This document shows positions 45,329 to 57,631 of a DNA stretch of 64,000 nucleotides, in pieces. Made by a program: the position numbers and the translations under genes. Under the pieces are notes generated by a model. That model searched no databases and was not told the DNA's origin. It saw nothing but the letters and a program-made list of their open reading frames with translations. The stretch lies in NCBI RefSeq assembly GCF_010727125.1, contig NZ_AP022564.1, positions 2,418,001 through 2,482,000 on the forward strand, given 5' to 3'. The DNA comes from Mycolicibacter terrae (GTDB taxonomy: Bacteria; Actinomycetota; Actinomycetes; Mycobacteriales; Mycobacteriaceae). The stretch's first letter is position 1. The number at the start of each line of letters is the position of its first letter.

Positions 45329-46365
45329 CGCGCGGCTCCCGGGACCACCGGCGACGCCAGGGCCTCCGGTGGCGGCGCGGACTGCGGCGGCAGCGCGGCC
45401 TCGGGCGGCACCGTGAACGGTGGCAGGGCGGCCTCCGGTGGCAGCGTCACGGGCGGGAGATCGAGCACCGGACCCGGAGGCGGCCCGGACAGTGGCGCAC
45501 CGGGCAGGCCGGGCATTCCCGGAAGGCCCGGAATGATCAGCGGCCCACCGGGTGCAGCCGGAGCGGGCGCGGCCGGAGTGGGCGAACCGGCGCCGGGCAG
45601 ATGCCGGCTGTCCAGCTTCGGTCCGGCGGGCGGCACCCGGACCGGGACCTCGACGGGCGGCGTCGCCGGCCGGTCGTCGGGCAGCTTGGTGTTCAGTGGG
45701 GGCGGCGGCGCACCGTCGGCCGGCTTGGGCACGCCGACCACCACCCAGTTGCCGGCCGGGTCCTGGACCAGATGCGCGGTGTCGCGGGTCGGGATCATCC
45801 CCAGCTCGCGAGCCGCCTCGGCCAGTGCCGGCGCGGACTCGGCGGTCAGCACGTCACGCTCGAGCGCCTCTTTCTGCTGCATCAGGACGCGGTTGCGTTC
45901 CCGGACATTGCCCAGCTGATATGAGCGCTCGGCGGCATCCGTCGACAGCCACAGGGTGATACCCAGGCCGATTCCCAGCGAGCCGATGATCAACACGACG
46001 AACGGAACCTTGGCCGCCAGCGTGCGCGGCCGCAGGTCGACCGACGCCAGCCTGGCAATCAGCCGTTCGCGCAGTGGTACACGCACTACCTTGGGCGCCT
46101 TGGCCTTTCGCGCCTTGGCTCGCGCCTTCGCCTGCTTGGTGTTCTTCGGCGGCACCGGCCGGGCAGCGGGGCGCGGTTGCGCCGCCGTCTGCGGACCCGA
46201 CCGCGGCCGCGATTCACGCCCCGGCGCGGGCGCGGTCCCGTGCTGCCGGCGCGAACGCCGCGACTGCGGCGCCTCGTTCGAGCGGCGCGGCCCGGTACGG
46301 GTCTTGCCCTCGGGGCTCCGGCGGCGGTCGCCGTGCCGCGGCGCAGGAATGCGCTTGGTCGCCAT
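45325..46365 (-). CDS. ftsL: FtsL-like division protein (Rv2164c homologue)
   Basis: A 346-residue bitopic membrane protein. The cytoplasmic part (1 to about 118) is basic and disordered, one membrane helix spans about 119-141, and the following coiled coil (SYQLGNVRERNRVLMQQKEALERDVLTAESAPALAEAARELGM) is the FtsL/DivIC-type region that binds FtsQ and FtsB partners. A long Pro/Ala-rich periplasmic tail follows. It lies between rsmH and pbpB as in other mycobacteria. ATG 46363-46365 shares its last base with the rsmH stop (TGATG). Confidence 0.9.
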   Translation of the reverse strand: MATKRIPAPRHGDRRRSPEGKTRTGPRRSNEAPQSRRSRRQHGTAPAPGRESRPRSGPQTAAQPRPAARPVPPKNTKQAKARAKARKAKAPKVVRVPLRERLIARLASVDLRPRTLAAKVPFVVLIIGSLGIGLGITLWLSTDAAERSYQLGNVRERNRVLMQQKEALERDVLTAESAPALAEAARELGMIPTRDTAHLVQDPAGNWVVVGVPKPADGAPPPPLNTKLPDDRPATPPVEVPVRVPPAGPKLDSRHLPGAGSPTPAAPAPAAPGGPLIIPGLPGMPGLPGAPLSGPPPGPVLDLPPVTLPPEAALPPFTVPPEAALPPQSAPPPEALASPVVPGAAR

Positions 46366-47372
46366 CAATCCCCCCTCGATGCCGCAATCGGCCCGTCCGC
46401 AACCCGCTGCACGGCCCGCAGCCGCACCGACCCGGCCCGCGGGTTGCGCTCGATCTCATCCGGTTGGGCCCGTTCGGCGCCCCGCGTCAATGTGGTGAAA
46501 CTCGGTTGGTCGCCGGGCAACTCGACCGGCAGGTCGACCGGCGTGCGCGACGTGGTCACCGCGGCGAACAACTGCTTGACGATGCGGTCCTCCAGCGATT
46601 GGTAGGACATCACCGCGATACGCCCGCCCACCGCCAGGGCGTTCAGGGCCGCCGGAAGGGCATCGCGCAGCGAGTCCAGTTCGCCGTTGACCGCGATGCG
46701 CAGCGCCTGGAAGGTCCGTTTGGCCGGATGCCCCCCGGTGCGCCGGGCCGGCGCCGGAATGGCCTCGTAGAGCAGGGCGGTCAGCTCCCCCGTCGAGGTG
46801 AACGGTGTCTGCGCCCGGCGGCGGACGATGTGCGCGGCGATCCGGGATGCGAAGCGTTCCTCGCCGAAGCGGCGCAGGATGTCCGTCAGCGCCGCCGCGT
46901 CGTAGGTGTTGATGATGTCCGCGGCCGTCAGTTCGGCCTCCGGGTCCATCCGCATGTCCAGTGGGGCGTCCTGGGCGTAGGAGAAACCCCGCTCCGCCCG
47001 GTCGAGCTGCATCGACGAAACGCCGAGGTCGAACAGCACCCCGTCGGCCGACGCCGTTGCGGACAAACCGGATTCGGCCAGTGCGGCGCTGATCCCGTCG
47101 TAACGGGTGTGCACCATGCTCAGCCGATCGGAGAAACGAGCCAGCCGGGCGCCGGCGATGTCGAGCGCGGTGGTGTCCCGGTCGAGGCCGATGACCCGCA
47201 GGCCGGGGAATTCGGTCAGGAAGCGTTCGGTGTGCCCGCCGGCCCCGAGGGTCGCATCGACGAGGGTGGCGCCCCGACCGTCGGGTGATTGCCGAGTCAG
47301 CGCGGGGGCCAGCAGTTCCACGCAGCGCTCCAGCAGTACCGGCACATGCCCGAATTCGCCCTGCTCGGCCAC
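46365..47372 (-). CDS. rsmH: 16S rRNA (cytosine1402-N4)-methyltransferase
   Basis: RsmH (MraW) methylates C1402 of 16S rRNA in the ribosomal P site. The 335-residue AdoMet enzyme has [53 protein letters not shown] and [16 protein letters not shown]. The GTG at 47370-47372 has GGGGAGG upstream and gives [14 protein letters not shown]; the open frame further up has no family similarity. It is the second gene of the dcw operon after mraZ. Confidence 0.95.
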   Translation of the reverse strand: MAEQGEFGHVPVLLERCVELLAPALTRQSPDGRGATLVDATLGAGGHTERFLTEFPGLRVIGLDRDTTALDIAGARLARFSDRLSMVHTRYDGISAALAESGLSATASADGVLFDLGVSSMQLDRAERGFSYAQDAPLDMRMDPEAELTAADIINTYDAAALTDILRRFGEERFASRIAAHIVRRRAQTPFTSTGELTALLYEAIPAPARRTGGHPAKRTFQALRIAVNGELDSLRDALPAALNALAVGGRIAVMSYQSLEDRIVKQLFAAVTTSRTPVDLPVELPGDQPSFTTLTRGAERAQPDEIERNPRAGSVRLRAVQRVADGPIAASRGD

Positions 47373-47502
47373 TGCGACACCTCCCCTCGAGTGGCAGCGC
47401 CGGGCCCCTGCCTCGAGGTCCCTGCCCGACGGCGCGGACCTGACGTTGGGGAAGTACGTCAGGGCCGGTTCGGACAGAGGCCACGAGGCACGGGCGGGCG
47501 CC

Positions 47503-47934
47503 TCAGATGATGTCGCTGAGTGCTTCATCGCTGGCCGCGGAGAAGTTCTCTTCATGGGTCTGCTGGTAGTCGCTCCAGGCCTGCGCGTCCCAGATCTCGA
47601 GGTAGTCGACCGATCCGATGACCACGCATTCCTTGGAGAGGTTGGCGTAGCGCCGGTGGTCCGGCGACAAGGTGATCCGACCCTGGCCGTCGGGATGCTG
47701 CTCGTCGGTGGCGGCTGCCAGGTTACGCAGGAACGCCCGCGCCTCCGGGTTGCTGCGCGACGCCTTGGCCGCGCGGCGGGCCAGCTGCTCGAACTCTGCC
47801 CGGGGGTACACGGCCAGGCTGTGATCCTGGCTCTTGGTGACCATCAACCCTCCTGCCAGCGCGTCGCGAAACTTCGCGGGCAGTGTGAGCCGCCCCTTGT
47901 CGTCGAGCTTGGGCGTGTAGGTGCCGAGAAACAC
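47503..47934 (-). CDS. mraZ: transcriptional regulator MraZ
   Basis: MraZ represses the dcw operon by binding GTGGG repeats in its own promoter. The 143-residue protein has two AbrB/SpoVT-like halves: [25 protein letters not shown] and [24 protein letters not shown]. The GTG start at 47932-47934 follows GGTGGGAGGTG. Three GTGGG boxes are directly upstream, so autoregulation is expected. Confidence 0.96.
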   Translation of the reverse strand: MFLGTYTPKLDDKGRLTLPAKFRDALAGGLMVTKSQDHSLAVYPRAEFEQLARRAAKASRSNPEARAFLRNLAAATDEQHPDGQGRITLSPDHRRYANLSKECVVIGSVDYLEIWDAQAWSDYQQTHEENFSAASDEALSDII

Positions 47935-47965
47935 CGGCCACCTCCCACCCAGTCGACAACGTTAG

Positions 47966-48005
47966 CCCACAATACCCCACATTCACCCACTCCGCACCAT
48001 TTATA
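47966..48005 (-). promoter_or_regulatory. mraZ promoter with three MraZ boxes
   Basis: On the minus strand GTGGG occurs at 47990-47986, 47980-47976 and 47970-47966, that is, every 10 bp, the spacing of the MraZ operators described in E. coli and Mycoplasma. A TATAAA element at 48005-48000 lies 10 bp before the first box and is a likely -10. The boxes would cover the transcript start. Confidence 0.78.
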
Positions 48006-48114
48006 GGGCTGTCATCGCCCCCTTTCCCCACTCGATCGGCGAATTTTCGGCCCGGCGGGCCCGTCAGCACCCAGCGACGTCAGAAAACGCCCTGATCAGC
48101 CGGGCCAAAGAGAA

Positions 48115-48130
48115 GTGGGGCGAAGTGGGG
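48115..48130 (+). promoter_or_regulatory. second GTGGG pair, plus strand
   Basis: GTGGGG at 48115-48120 and 48125-48130, again 10 bp apart but in the opposite orientation to the mraZ boxes and about 125 bp upstream of them. It may be an auxiliary MraZ site or chance. No gene starts next to it. Confidence 0.35.
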
Positions 48131-48183
48131 CCGATCGCTCGGCAGGAGGCACGAGCATCGGAGGCCGGCACGCTACGCGCATG

Positions 48184-48208
48184 AAAAAGGGCAGCCGATC
48201 GGCTGCCC
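48184..48208 (-). terminator. rho-independent terminator of the DUF3040 gene
   Basis: A perfect palindrome at 48189-48208 (GGGCAGCCGA and its complement) is followed on the minus strand by five T residues. It lies 21 bp beyond the DUF3040 stop. A canonical intrinsic terminator of this quality is unusual in a high-GC mycobacterium. Confidence 0.85.
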
Positions 48209-48229
48209 TCTCACCTCAAACGCGCCAGG

Positions 48230-48628
48230 TCACGGCTCGAAGCGTCGGCGGAACCGGTCCTCCATGCGGCTGGCGAACGTACCGCTGCCGCCCTTGATCC
48301 GACGCTGCTGGTTCCCACCCGCCTTGGCCGCGTCACGGGCCGCGGCGGCGTGATTCCCGGTGATGGCGAAGACCACGCCCCCGAACATCACCACGAAGCC
48401 CAACACGCTCAGGATCAGGAACCCGGGATTGACCGTCGCATAGAAGGGGATTCCGGAGACCAACATCACCAGCCCGATCAAGAACAGTGCCATACCTTGC
48501 ACCCGCCGCCGGGTGGTCGGGGTACGCAGAGCACCGCCACGAACGCTGGAAGCGAACTTCGGGTCCTCGGCGTAGAGGGCGCTCTCGATCTCATCGAGCA
48601 TGCGCTGTTCATGATCGGAGAGTGGCAT
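48230..48628 (-). CDS. DUF3040 membrane protein (Rv2169c homologue)
   Basis: A 132-residue protein of DUF3040, an actinobacterial family. The N-terminus MPLSDHEQRMLDEIESALYAEDPKFASSVR is diagnostic. Two membrane helices follow (about residues 45-63 and 68-90), then a basic Arg-rich tail. The function is unknown. ATG 48626-48628 follows GAAGGAGGGA on the minus strand. The location between mraZ and the acetyltransferase gene matches M. tuberculosis without its IS6110. Confidence 0.93.
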   Translation of the reverse strand: MPLSDHEQRMLDEIESALYAEDPKFASSVRGGALRTPTTRRRVQGMALFLIGLVMLVSGIPFYATVNPGFLILSVLGFVVMFGGVVFAITGNHAAAARDAAKAGGNQQRRIKGGSGTFASRMEDRFRRRFEP

Positions 48629-48858
48629 TCGTCCCTCCTTGCCGACGGCCGCTCACATCACTGCCCACGGCTGGATACGGACTGTGCGGGCAACTACTAC
48701 TGATAATACGAGGTCGACCTGCGGTGTACCACAGGCTTCCTCAGCTGATTGTAGCCGCGGTCCGACGATGCCGATCCACAACCGCCGACGTCCGCGAACC
48801 GAAACCGGATAATAGGGTACGGCGCGCCCCACTACCGACCCGGAGAGGAACCCGCACG

Positions 48859-49500
48859 TTGGCGACATTGCTCATCGACCTGTCGCCACATGACATGGCG
48901 AACCGTCTCGGGGATGCGCTGCGGGTGTACGTCACCGCGATGGGCTACCCGCCGGGCACCGAGAACCACCGCGCCGCGATGTGGCTGGATCACACCCGCC
49001 GCCGCGGCTGGCAGGCGGTGGCCGCCCTGGAGTGCGGGGAGACCGGTGAAGGCGGCCTCGCACCGGCGCGGCTGGGCGGCGCTGAGCTGCTGGGAATCGC
49101 CTACGGCTACTGCGGAGCACCCGACCAGTGGTGGCAGCAGCAGGTGGTGCTGGGCCTGCAGCGCCGCGGGCTGCCCCGCCCCGACATCTCGAGCCTGATG
49201 ACCAGCTACTTCGAACTGACCGAGTTGCACGTGATGCCGCAGTCGCAGGGCAACGGCCTGGGCGAGGCGCTGGCGCGGCGGCTGCTCGCCGGGCGGGCCG
49301 AGGCCAACGTGCTGCTCTCCACACCGGAGATCAGCGGCGAAGGCAACCGGGCCTGGCGGCTGTACCGCCGGCTGGGTTTCATCGACGTCATCCGCGGTCA
49401 CCACTTCGCCGGTGACCCCCGGCCGTTCGCGATCCTGGGACGAACACTGCCGCTGGAGCAGACATCGGCAGCGCGGAGCCCGGCCGGTCTGGCACGATGA
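48859..49500 (+). CDS. GNAT family N-acetyltransferase (Rv2170 homologue)
   Basis: A 213-residue acetyltransferase. The acetyl-CoA site is in ELTELHVMPQSQGNGLGEALARRLL (about residues 118-140), the GNAT V/Q-x-x-Q/R-G-x-G/A loop, and NRAWRLYRRLGFIDV closes the fold. Rv2170 was proposed to acetylate lysine residues of isocitrate dehydrogenase in M. tuberculosis; other substrates are possible. The start is TTG 48859, with GAGAGGAA upstream, giving the length of Rv2170. The stop overlaps lppM by ATGA. Confidence 0.86.
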   Translation: MATLLIDLSPHDMANRLGDALRVYVTAMGYPPGTENHRAAMWLDHTRRRGWQAVAALECGETGEGGLAPARLGGAELLGIAYGYCGAPDQWWQQQVVLGLQRRGLPRPDISSLMTSYFELTELHVMPQSQGNGLGEALARRLLAGRAEANVLLSTPEISGEGNRAWRLYRRLGFIDVIRGHHFAGDPRPFAILGRTLPLEQTSAARSPAGLAR

Positions 49501-50201
49501 CGTCCGTGCATGTTCGGCGTTCACCCCGGCTCACCACGTACCGCCGACTGCTGGCCCTGCTGGGGCTGTTGCTCATCACCGCTCCGCTCACCGTCGGGTG
49601 CGTGCGCATCAAGGCCTCCATCACCGTCTCCCCCGACGACAAGGTCTCGGGTCAGATCGTCGCAGCGGCCAAGCCCCGCAACGACAACGACACCGGCCCT
49701 CGGCTCAACGCCGACCTGCCGTTCGCCCAGAAGATCGCGATCTCCGGCTACAACAGGGACGGCTACGTCGGCTCCCAAGCGGTGTTCTCCGACCTGACCT
49801 TCGCCGAACTGCCGCAGCTGGCCGAGATGAACCGCGATGCGGCCGGGGTGAACCTGGCGCTGCGCCGCGCCGGCAACCTGGTGATCCTCGAGGGCCGGGT
49901 GGATCTCACCTCGCTCAGCGACCCGGAGGCCGACGTCGAATTGAGCGTCGCGTTCCCCGGCGAGGTGACCTCCACCAACGGCGAACGCATCGGCGACGAC
50001 ACGGTGCAGTGGCGCCTCAAGCCCGGCGTGGTGAGCACCATGACCGCGCAGGCGCGCTACACCGATCCCAGCACCCGATCGTTCGGGCACGCCGCTTTGT
50101 GGCTGGTGTTGTCGACGTTCGTCGCGGCCGGAGTGGTGGCGCTGATGGCCTGGCAGGGCCGGGACCGCTCACCGCGGGTGCGCACCCCGGACGACAACTG
50201 A
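49497..50201 (+). CDS. lppM: lipoprotein LppM
   Basis: A 234-residue envelope protein. A signal sequence with the lipobox LTVGC (Cys35) is followed by a beta-rich domain (RIKASITVSPDDKVSGQIVAAA and on) and a C-terminal membrane helix (about 199-219) with a short cytoplasmic end. The LppM domain has a synaptotagmin-like lipid-binding fold, and in M. tuberculosis LppM (Rv2171) affects phagosome events. It is coupled to the acetyltransferase gene by a 4-bp overlap. Confidence 0.92.
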   Translation: MTSVHVRRSPRLTTYRRLLALLGLLLITAPLTVGCVRIKASITVSPDDKVSGQIVAAAKPRNDNDTGPRLNADLPFAQKIAISGYNRDGYVGSQAVFSDLTFAELPQLAEMNRDAAGVNLALRRAGNLVILEGRVDLTSLSDPEADVELSVAFPGEVTSTNGERIGDDTVQWRLKPGVVSTMTAQARYTDPSTRSFGHAALWLVLSTFVAAGVVALMAWQGRDRSPRVRTPDDN

Positions 50202-50210
50202 GGCATCCGC

Positions 50211-51116
50211 TCAGGGCGTCTCCGGCGACCAGTAGTCCAGCATCTGCGCGAAGGTCGTGAATGCGGCCGCGGATACCCCGTAAGTCGCCTCCAGGTGAAT
50301 GCTGAGCGGGAAGCCGAGATCGGCGACACCGTCGATGACCCGCTTGTAGAGGTCGAGCATCAGCTTGCGCCGCTGCTCGGGTTCACTGCCGGACAGTGTC
50401 TTGACGAAGTCCTGCTCGGCCGCCACCGCCGCGTTGCCGGGATCCTGAATCAGCCAGTCGATCAGCCCGACCCTGTTCTCGAACGTCGGGACGAAACCGA
50501 AGGACAGCAGGATCTCCGGGCGCGCGTCGCTGTGCTGTGCGAACTCGGTCAAGAACGGCACGATCGCGTCGGAGTACAACAGCTGGGTCAGCCCGAACGT
50601 CGCGCCACGTTCGCATTTGAAGTTGAACCGGCCGATCTCGTCGGAGCGGGTGGGGATCAGGATGACACCGCGGTTGGGCACCTCGTCGCGGAAGATCGCC
50701 AGCGCGTCGGTGGGCGGCACGCCGGAGCCCTCGCCGTCAGCCATGGTGCGGGGGACGCCGACGAAGACGACACCATCGATGCCGGCCGCGGTCAGATCGT
50801 TGAGCCGGTCGCGCAGCGCCGGCTCGTCGGAGAACGCGGTGACCTGGGTGCACAACCCGGCCATGCCCGGCAGCTCGGGCTTGAGGGCCCGCCAGAAGTC
50901 CAGCACGTCGAGCTTGGGCTTCATCTCGACCGGGCGGTCATCCTCCTCGGCGATCATGCTCGGCATCAGGATGTGCCGGATCCGGCCTTCGATACCGGCT
51001 TCGGCCGCGAACCGCAGCACCTTGTGGGCGTCCTCGCGAGCCTTTTCGCCGGCCTGCTGGTCTCCGCCGTCCAGGTTCGGCGGGACAAGCTCTAGTGCGA
51101 CGGTATTCAAGGTCAC
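50211..51116 (-). CDS. mycobacterial methylenetetrahydrofolate reductase (Rv2172c type)
   Basis: A 301-residue TIM-barrel enzyme of the unusual MTHFR type first described for Rv2172c: it lacks the normal MetF flavin motifs and is much diverged. Readable segments are NTVALELVPPNLDGG, GLCTQVTAFSDEPALRDRLNDL, GVVFVGVPRTM, EIGRFNFKCERGATFGLTQLLYSD and LLSFGFVPTFENRVGLIDWLIQD. It supplies 5-methyl-tetrahydrofolate for methionine synthesis. GTG 51114-51116 has GAGGAG upstream and gives the length of Rv2172c. Confidence 0.9.
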   Translation of the reverse strand: MTLNTVALELVPPNLDGGDQQAGEKAREDAHKVLRFAAEAGIEGRIRHILMPSMIAEEDDRPVEMKPKLDVLDFWRALKPELPGMAGLCTQVTAFSDEPALRDRLNDLTAAGIDGVVFVGVPRTMADGEGSGVPPTDALAIFRDEVPNRGVILIPTRSDEIGRFNFKCERGATFGLTQLLYSDAIVPFLTEFAQHSDARPEILLSFGFVPTFENRVGLIDWLIQDPGNAAVAAEQDFVKTLSGSEPEQRRKLMLDLYKRVIDGVADLGFPLSIHLEATYGVSAAAFTTFAQMLDYWSPETP

Positions 51117-51291
51117 CAGGGGGCTCCTCATCGAAGGCGGTCAACGAGCCGCGGGCCGGCTTCGCCGGCCCTCCGCAGGGGGACAGGAACGGCAGTACGG
51201 CCGAGTTGGGCGCAAACGCTGAGCCTATCGACCTCGCGTGAGCGCCGCCTGCCTGAGTCCCCCCCGGGCGTGGTGGCACACTCTACGCTGA

Positions 51292-52434
<1,143 letters not shown>

Positions 52435-52448
52435 GGACCGGAGCGCCG

Positions 52449-53963
52449 ATGCCCACCCCCACCCCACCGGTCCCGACCGTGCCCACCGATCGCGCCGACG
52501 CCCGCTCCCGGCTGCGGCGGTTCGCCGCCAGCGAGCAGGCCGGAGCGGCATGGCGCGGTTGTCTGGGCGCGACGCTGATCACCCTGGGCGGTCTGGGGGC
52601 CGGCAGCACCCGGATCCAGGACCCGCTGCTGGAGTCACTGCACCTGTCCTGGCTGCGCTTCGGCCACGGCCTGGTGCTGTCATCGGTGCTGCTGTGGGCC
52701 GGGGTCGCGGTGATGCTGGCGGCGTGGCTGGGCCTGGGCCGGCGGGTGATCAACGGCACGGTAACCGAATACACGCTGATCGCCACCACCGGTTTCTGGC
52801 TGGCACCGCTGCTGGCCTCGGTTCCGGTGTTCAGCCGCGACACCTACTCCTACCTGGCCCAGGGGGCGCTGCTGCGCGACGGTTTCGACCCGTACCAGGT
52901 CGGCCCGGTCTACAACCCCAACCCGCTGCTCGACGACGTCAGCCCGATCTGGTCGGCCACGACGGCGCCCTACGGCCCCGCGTTCATCCTGGTCGCCAAG
53001 CTCGTGACGATCCTGGTCGGCGACAACGTGGTGGTCGGCACCATGGTGTTGCGGTTGTGCATGCTGCCCGGTCTGGCGCTGTTGATCTGGGCCGCGCCGC
53101 GGGTGGCCCGCCGGGTCGGGGGCACGGCCCCGGCGGCACTGTTCCTCGCGGTGCTCAACCCGCTGGTGATCATCCATCTGATGGGTGGGGTCCACAACGA
53201 GATGCTGATGGTGGGCCTGGTGATGGCCGCGATCGCCTTGACCCTGGAGCGCCGCCACCTGGCCGGGATCACGCTGGTGGCCCTGGCCGCGGCCGTGAAG
53301 GCCACCGCCGTCATCGCATTGCCGTTTCTGGTGTGGGTGTGGATGCGCCGGCTGCGGGAACACCGCGGCTACCGGTCGGCGAGGGCGTTCACGACCGCGG
53401 CGGGCATCTCCACCCTGATCGTCGTGGCCGTCTTCGCGGTGCTGTCGAGCCTGGCGGGGGTAGGTCTGGGCTGGCTGACCGCACTGCTGGCCGGCAACGT
53501 CAAGATCATCAACTGGCTCACCGTGCCGACCGCGGCCGCCAACCTGATCCACGCCGCCGGCGGACTGATCGCGCCGGTGAACTTCTACGCGGTGCTGCAC
53601 ATCACCCGGATCAGCGGGATCGTGGTGATCGCGCTGCTGCTGCCGATGCTGTGGTGGCGGTCCCGCCGCGACGATCGCACCGCGGTGGCGGGGATCGCCT
53701 GGGCCATGCTCATCGTGGTGCTCTTCGTGCCGGCGGCACTGCCCTGGTACTACACCTGGCCGTTGGCGGTGGCGGCCACCCTGGTCCGCTCACCGGCGGC
53801 GATCGCCGCGATCGCCGCGGCCTCGACCTGGATCATGGTGATCTTCAAACCGGACGGCTCGCACGGCATGTACTCCTGGCTGCACGTGATCGCCGCGACG
53901 GCCTGTGCGGTGTTCGCCTGGTACCGGCTGTCGAAAGCCGTCGAGGCAGCTCCGGGCGCCTGA
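52449..53963 (+). CDS. mptA: alpha-(1->6)-mannopyranosyltransferase MptA
   Basis: MptA extends the alpha-1,6-mannan backbone of lipomannan, using polyprenyl-phosphomannose on the periplasmic side. The 504-residue GT-C membrane protein has about 12 helices. The GT-C acidic motif is in the first extracytoplasmic loop (PVFSRDTYSYLAQGALLRDGFDPYQVGP). Other segments are APYGPAFILVAK, NPLVIIHLMGGVHNEMLMVG and PWYYTWPLAVAA. It is 14 bp after idsA2 and matches Rv2174. Confidence 0.94.
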   Translation: MPTPTPPVPTVPTDRADARSRLRRFAASEQAGAAWRGCLGATLITLGGLGAGSTRIQDPLLESLHLSWLRFGHGLVLSSVLLWAGVAVMLAAWLGLGRRVINGTVTEYTLIATTGFWLAPLLASVPVFSRDTYSYLAQGALLRDGFDPYQVGPVYNPNPLLDDVSPIWSATTAPYGPAFILVAKLVTILVGDNVVVGTMVLRLCMLPGLALLIWAAPRVARRVGGTAPAALFLAVLNPLVIIHLMGGVHNEMLMVGLVMAAIALTLERRHLAGITLVALAAAVKATAVIALPFLVWVWMRRLREHRGYRSARAFTTAAGISTLIVVAVFAVLSSLAGVGLGWLTALLAGNVKIINWLTVPTAAANLIHAAGGLIAPVNFYAVLHITRISGIVVIALLLPMLWWRSRRDDRTAVAGIAWAMLIVVLFVPAALPWYYTWPLAVAATLVRSPAAIAAIAAASTWIMVIFKPDGSHGMYSWLHVIAATACAVFAWYRLSKAVEAAPGA

Positions 53964-53980
53964 GGCCGGCAGGCCAGGGG

Positions 53981-54385
53981 TCAATAGGCCATGGCCTGCG
54001 CCCGGCGCATCACCTCACGCGCCTGGTGAGCGTGCAGTGCGTCGATCGGGCGGGCGTTGGAGACCGCCTCGCGCACACCGTCGCGGGTCAACGACAGCGA
54101 CGGGTCCGGGGTGAACAGCCAGCGCACGATGTCGGTCCGCTGGTAGCCGCCGTCGTGGAGCACCGCCAGCAGCCCCGGCAGGCTCTTGACGACGTCCCCG
54201 TCCGCGGTGAAGAACACCTGTGGGACCAGCAGCACACCGTCGCGCCGCACCGCCACCAGATGGTTGTCGCGCAGATACTGGTGCACCTTGGTGACGGGAA
54301 CCCCCAGCATCTCAGCGACCCGGGGCAGGTCGAAGGTGGGTTCGTCGGGCTCGAGGACGTCTTCGGCGGCCGGAATGCTGCTCAC
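53981..54385 (-). CDS. DNA-binding protein, PknL substrate (Rv2175c homologue)
   Basis: A 134-residue protein with a winged helix-turn-helix at FDLPRVAEMLGVPVTKVHQYLRDNHLVAVRRDGVLLVP (about residues 18-55). The C-terminal half is helical. Rv2175c binds DNA and is phosphorylated by the neighbouring kinase PknL in M. tuberculosis. It is divergent from pknL with a 52-bp spacer. The GTG start at 54383-54385 gives MSSIPAAED, and the first dozen residues carry a possible Thr/Ser phosphosite. Confidence 0.9.
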   Translation of the reverse strand: MSSIPAAEDVLEPDEPTFDLPRVAEMLGVPVTKVHQYLRDNHLVAVRRDGVLLVPQVFFTADGDVVKSLPGLLAVLHDGGYQRTDIVRWLFTPDPSLSLTRDGVREAVSNARPIDALHAHQAREVMRRAQAMAY

Positions 54386-54437
54386 GACATGAGTTTAGAA
54401 CCGCCGCAGCCGCCCCCCGTCCACCTACCATGGCCAG

Positions 54438-55622
54438 GTGACTGCAGCGTGGGGTCCCGACGCACTGGAAGGCGCCCTGCTGGACGGCCGGTACCGGGTC
54501 GGGGCCCGCATCGCCACCGGTGGCACGTCCACCGTTTATCGGGGTCTTGACGAGCGCCTGGACCGCCCGGTCGCGTTGAAGGTGATGGACCTGCGCTATG
54601 CCGGCGACCAGCAGTTCCTGACCCGATTCCAGCTCGAGGCCCGTGCGGTCGCCCGGCTGAAGGACCCGGGGCTGGTGGCGGTGTACGACCAGGGTTTCGG
54701 CACACCGCACGATCCGGGGCAGCCGTTTCTGGTGATGGAACTCATCGAGGGCGGAACGCTGCGGGAACTGCTCAACGAACGCGGCCCGATGCCGCCCCAC
54801 GCCGTCGCCGCGGTGCTCCGCCCGGTGCTGGGGGCGCTGGGGATCGCCCACCGCGCCGGCCTGGTGCACCGCGACGTCAAACCGGAGAACATCTTGATCT
54901 CCGACGACGGCGAGGTAAAGGTGGTCGACTTCGGGCTGGTCCGTGCTATCGCGGCGGCCGGAATCACCTCGACCAACGTGATTTTGGGCACCGCGGCCTA
55001 TCTGTCGCCCGAGCAGGTCCGCGATGGAAACGCCGGCCCGGCCAGCGACGTGTACGGGGTGGGGGTGCTCACCTATGAGCTGCTGACCGGCCACACGCCG
55101 TTCTCCGGCGATTCGGCCCTGACGGTGGCCTATCAGCGGCTGGATCATGCCGTCCCATCGCCCGGTTCCGCAATCGACGGCGTCCCAAGGGAATTCGATG
55201 ACCTGGTGGCTCGCGCCACCGCGCTGGACCCGGCCGACCGGTACGCCGACGGATTCGAGATGGCCCGTGCTGTGGATGCGATCGCCGAGCGGCTGGAGCT
55301 GCCGGCGTTTCGGGTGCCGGCCCCGCGCAACTCAGCCCAGCACGTCTCGGCGCCACGCCACCGGGGCGGTGGACACCACCCGTCGCCCCACCGCCCGACG
55401 CTGCACATGGCCCGTGAGCCGCACGACGACACGACCGAAACCGATACCCGATATCAGTTGGTGACAGGGCAATTCGCCGGTATCGAGTTGAGTCGATTCG
55501 TACTGGAGCGCCAGCACGCGCGCCGGATGGTGCTGATCTGGCTGGCGGTGGTGTTCGCGCTCACCGGACTGGTGGCCGCCGTCGCGTGGACGCTGGGCAA
55601 CAACGTCGGCGCACTGCTGTAG
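54438..55622 (+). CDS. pknL: serine/threonine protein kinase PknL
   Basis: A 394-residue membrane Ser/Thr kinase. The glycine loop is RIATGGTSTVYRG, the ATP lysine is in VALKVMD, the catalytic loop is HRDVKPEN, the metal site is DFGLV, and the activation loop is TSTNVILGTAAYLSPEQ. A His/Pro-rich juxtamembrane region follows, and one membrane helix near the end (about 364-386). It has almost no extracellular part and no PASTA domains, as in M. tuberculosis PknL. The partner is the DNA-binding protein encoded divergently. The start is GTG. Confidence 0.95.
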   Translation: MTAAWGPDALEGALLDGRYRVGARIATGGTSTVYRGLDERLDRPVALKVMDLRYAGDQQFLTRFQLEARAVARLKDPGLVAVYDQGFGTPHDPGQPFLVMELIEGGTLRELLNERGPMPPHAVAAVLRPVLGALGIAHRAGLVHRDVKPENILISDDGEVKVVDFGLVRAIAAAGITSTNVILGTAAYLSPEQVRDGNAGPASDVYGVGVLTYELLTGHTPFSGDSALTVAYQRLDHAVPSPGSAIDGVPREFDDLVARATALDPADRYADGFEMARAVDAIAERLELPAFRVPAPRNSAQHVSAPRHRGGGHHPSPHRPTLHMAREPHDDTTETDTRYQLVTGQFAGIELSRFVLERQHARRMVLIWLAVVFALTGLVAAVAWTLGNNVGALL

Positions 55623-55638
55623 GCCCCGCGGTCCTTGG

Positions 55639-55700
55639 CGTGAGCGTGCGCAGTTGTACGCCATCTACGGCGTGTCGGCGGGCAAACACGCACGCTCGCG
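55639..55700. repeat. palindromic intergenic repeat, copy 2
   Basis: The left part (GTGAGCGTGCG, then GTTGTAC) and the right part (GGCAAACACGCACGCTCGCG) are imperfect inverted copies and match the element at 13208-13269. It lies between the convergent pknL and aroG genes, the same context as copy 1. Confidence 0.75.
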
Positions 55701-55715
55701 GTGGGAAGAAGGCCC

Positions 55716-57624
<1,909 letters not shown>

Positions 57625-57631
57625 CGCCCGC

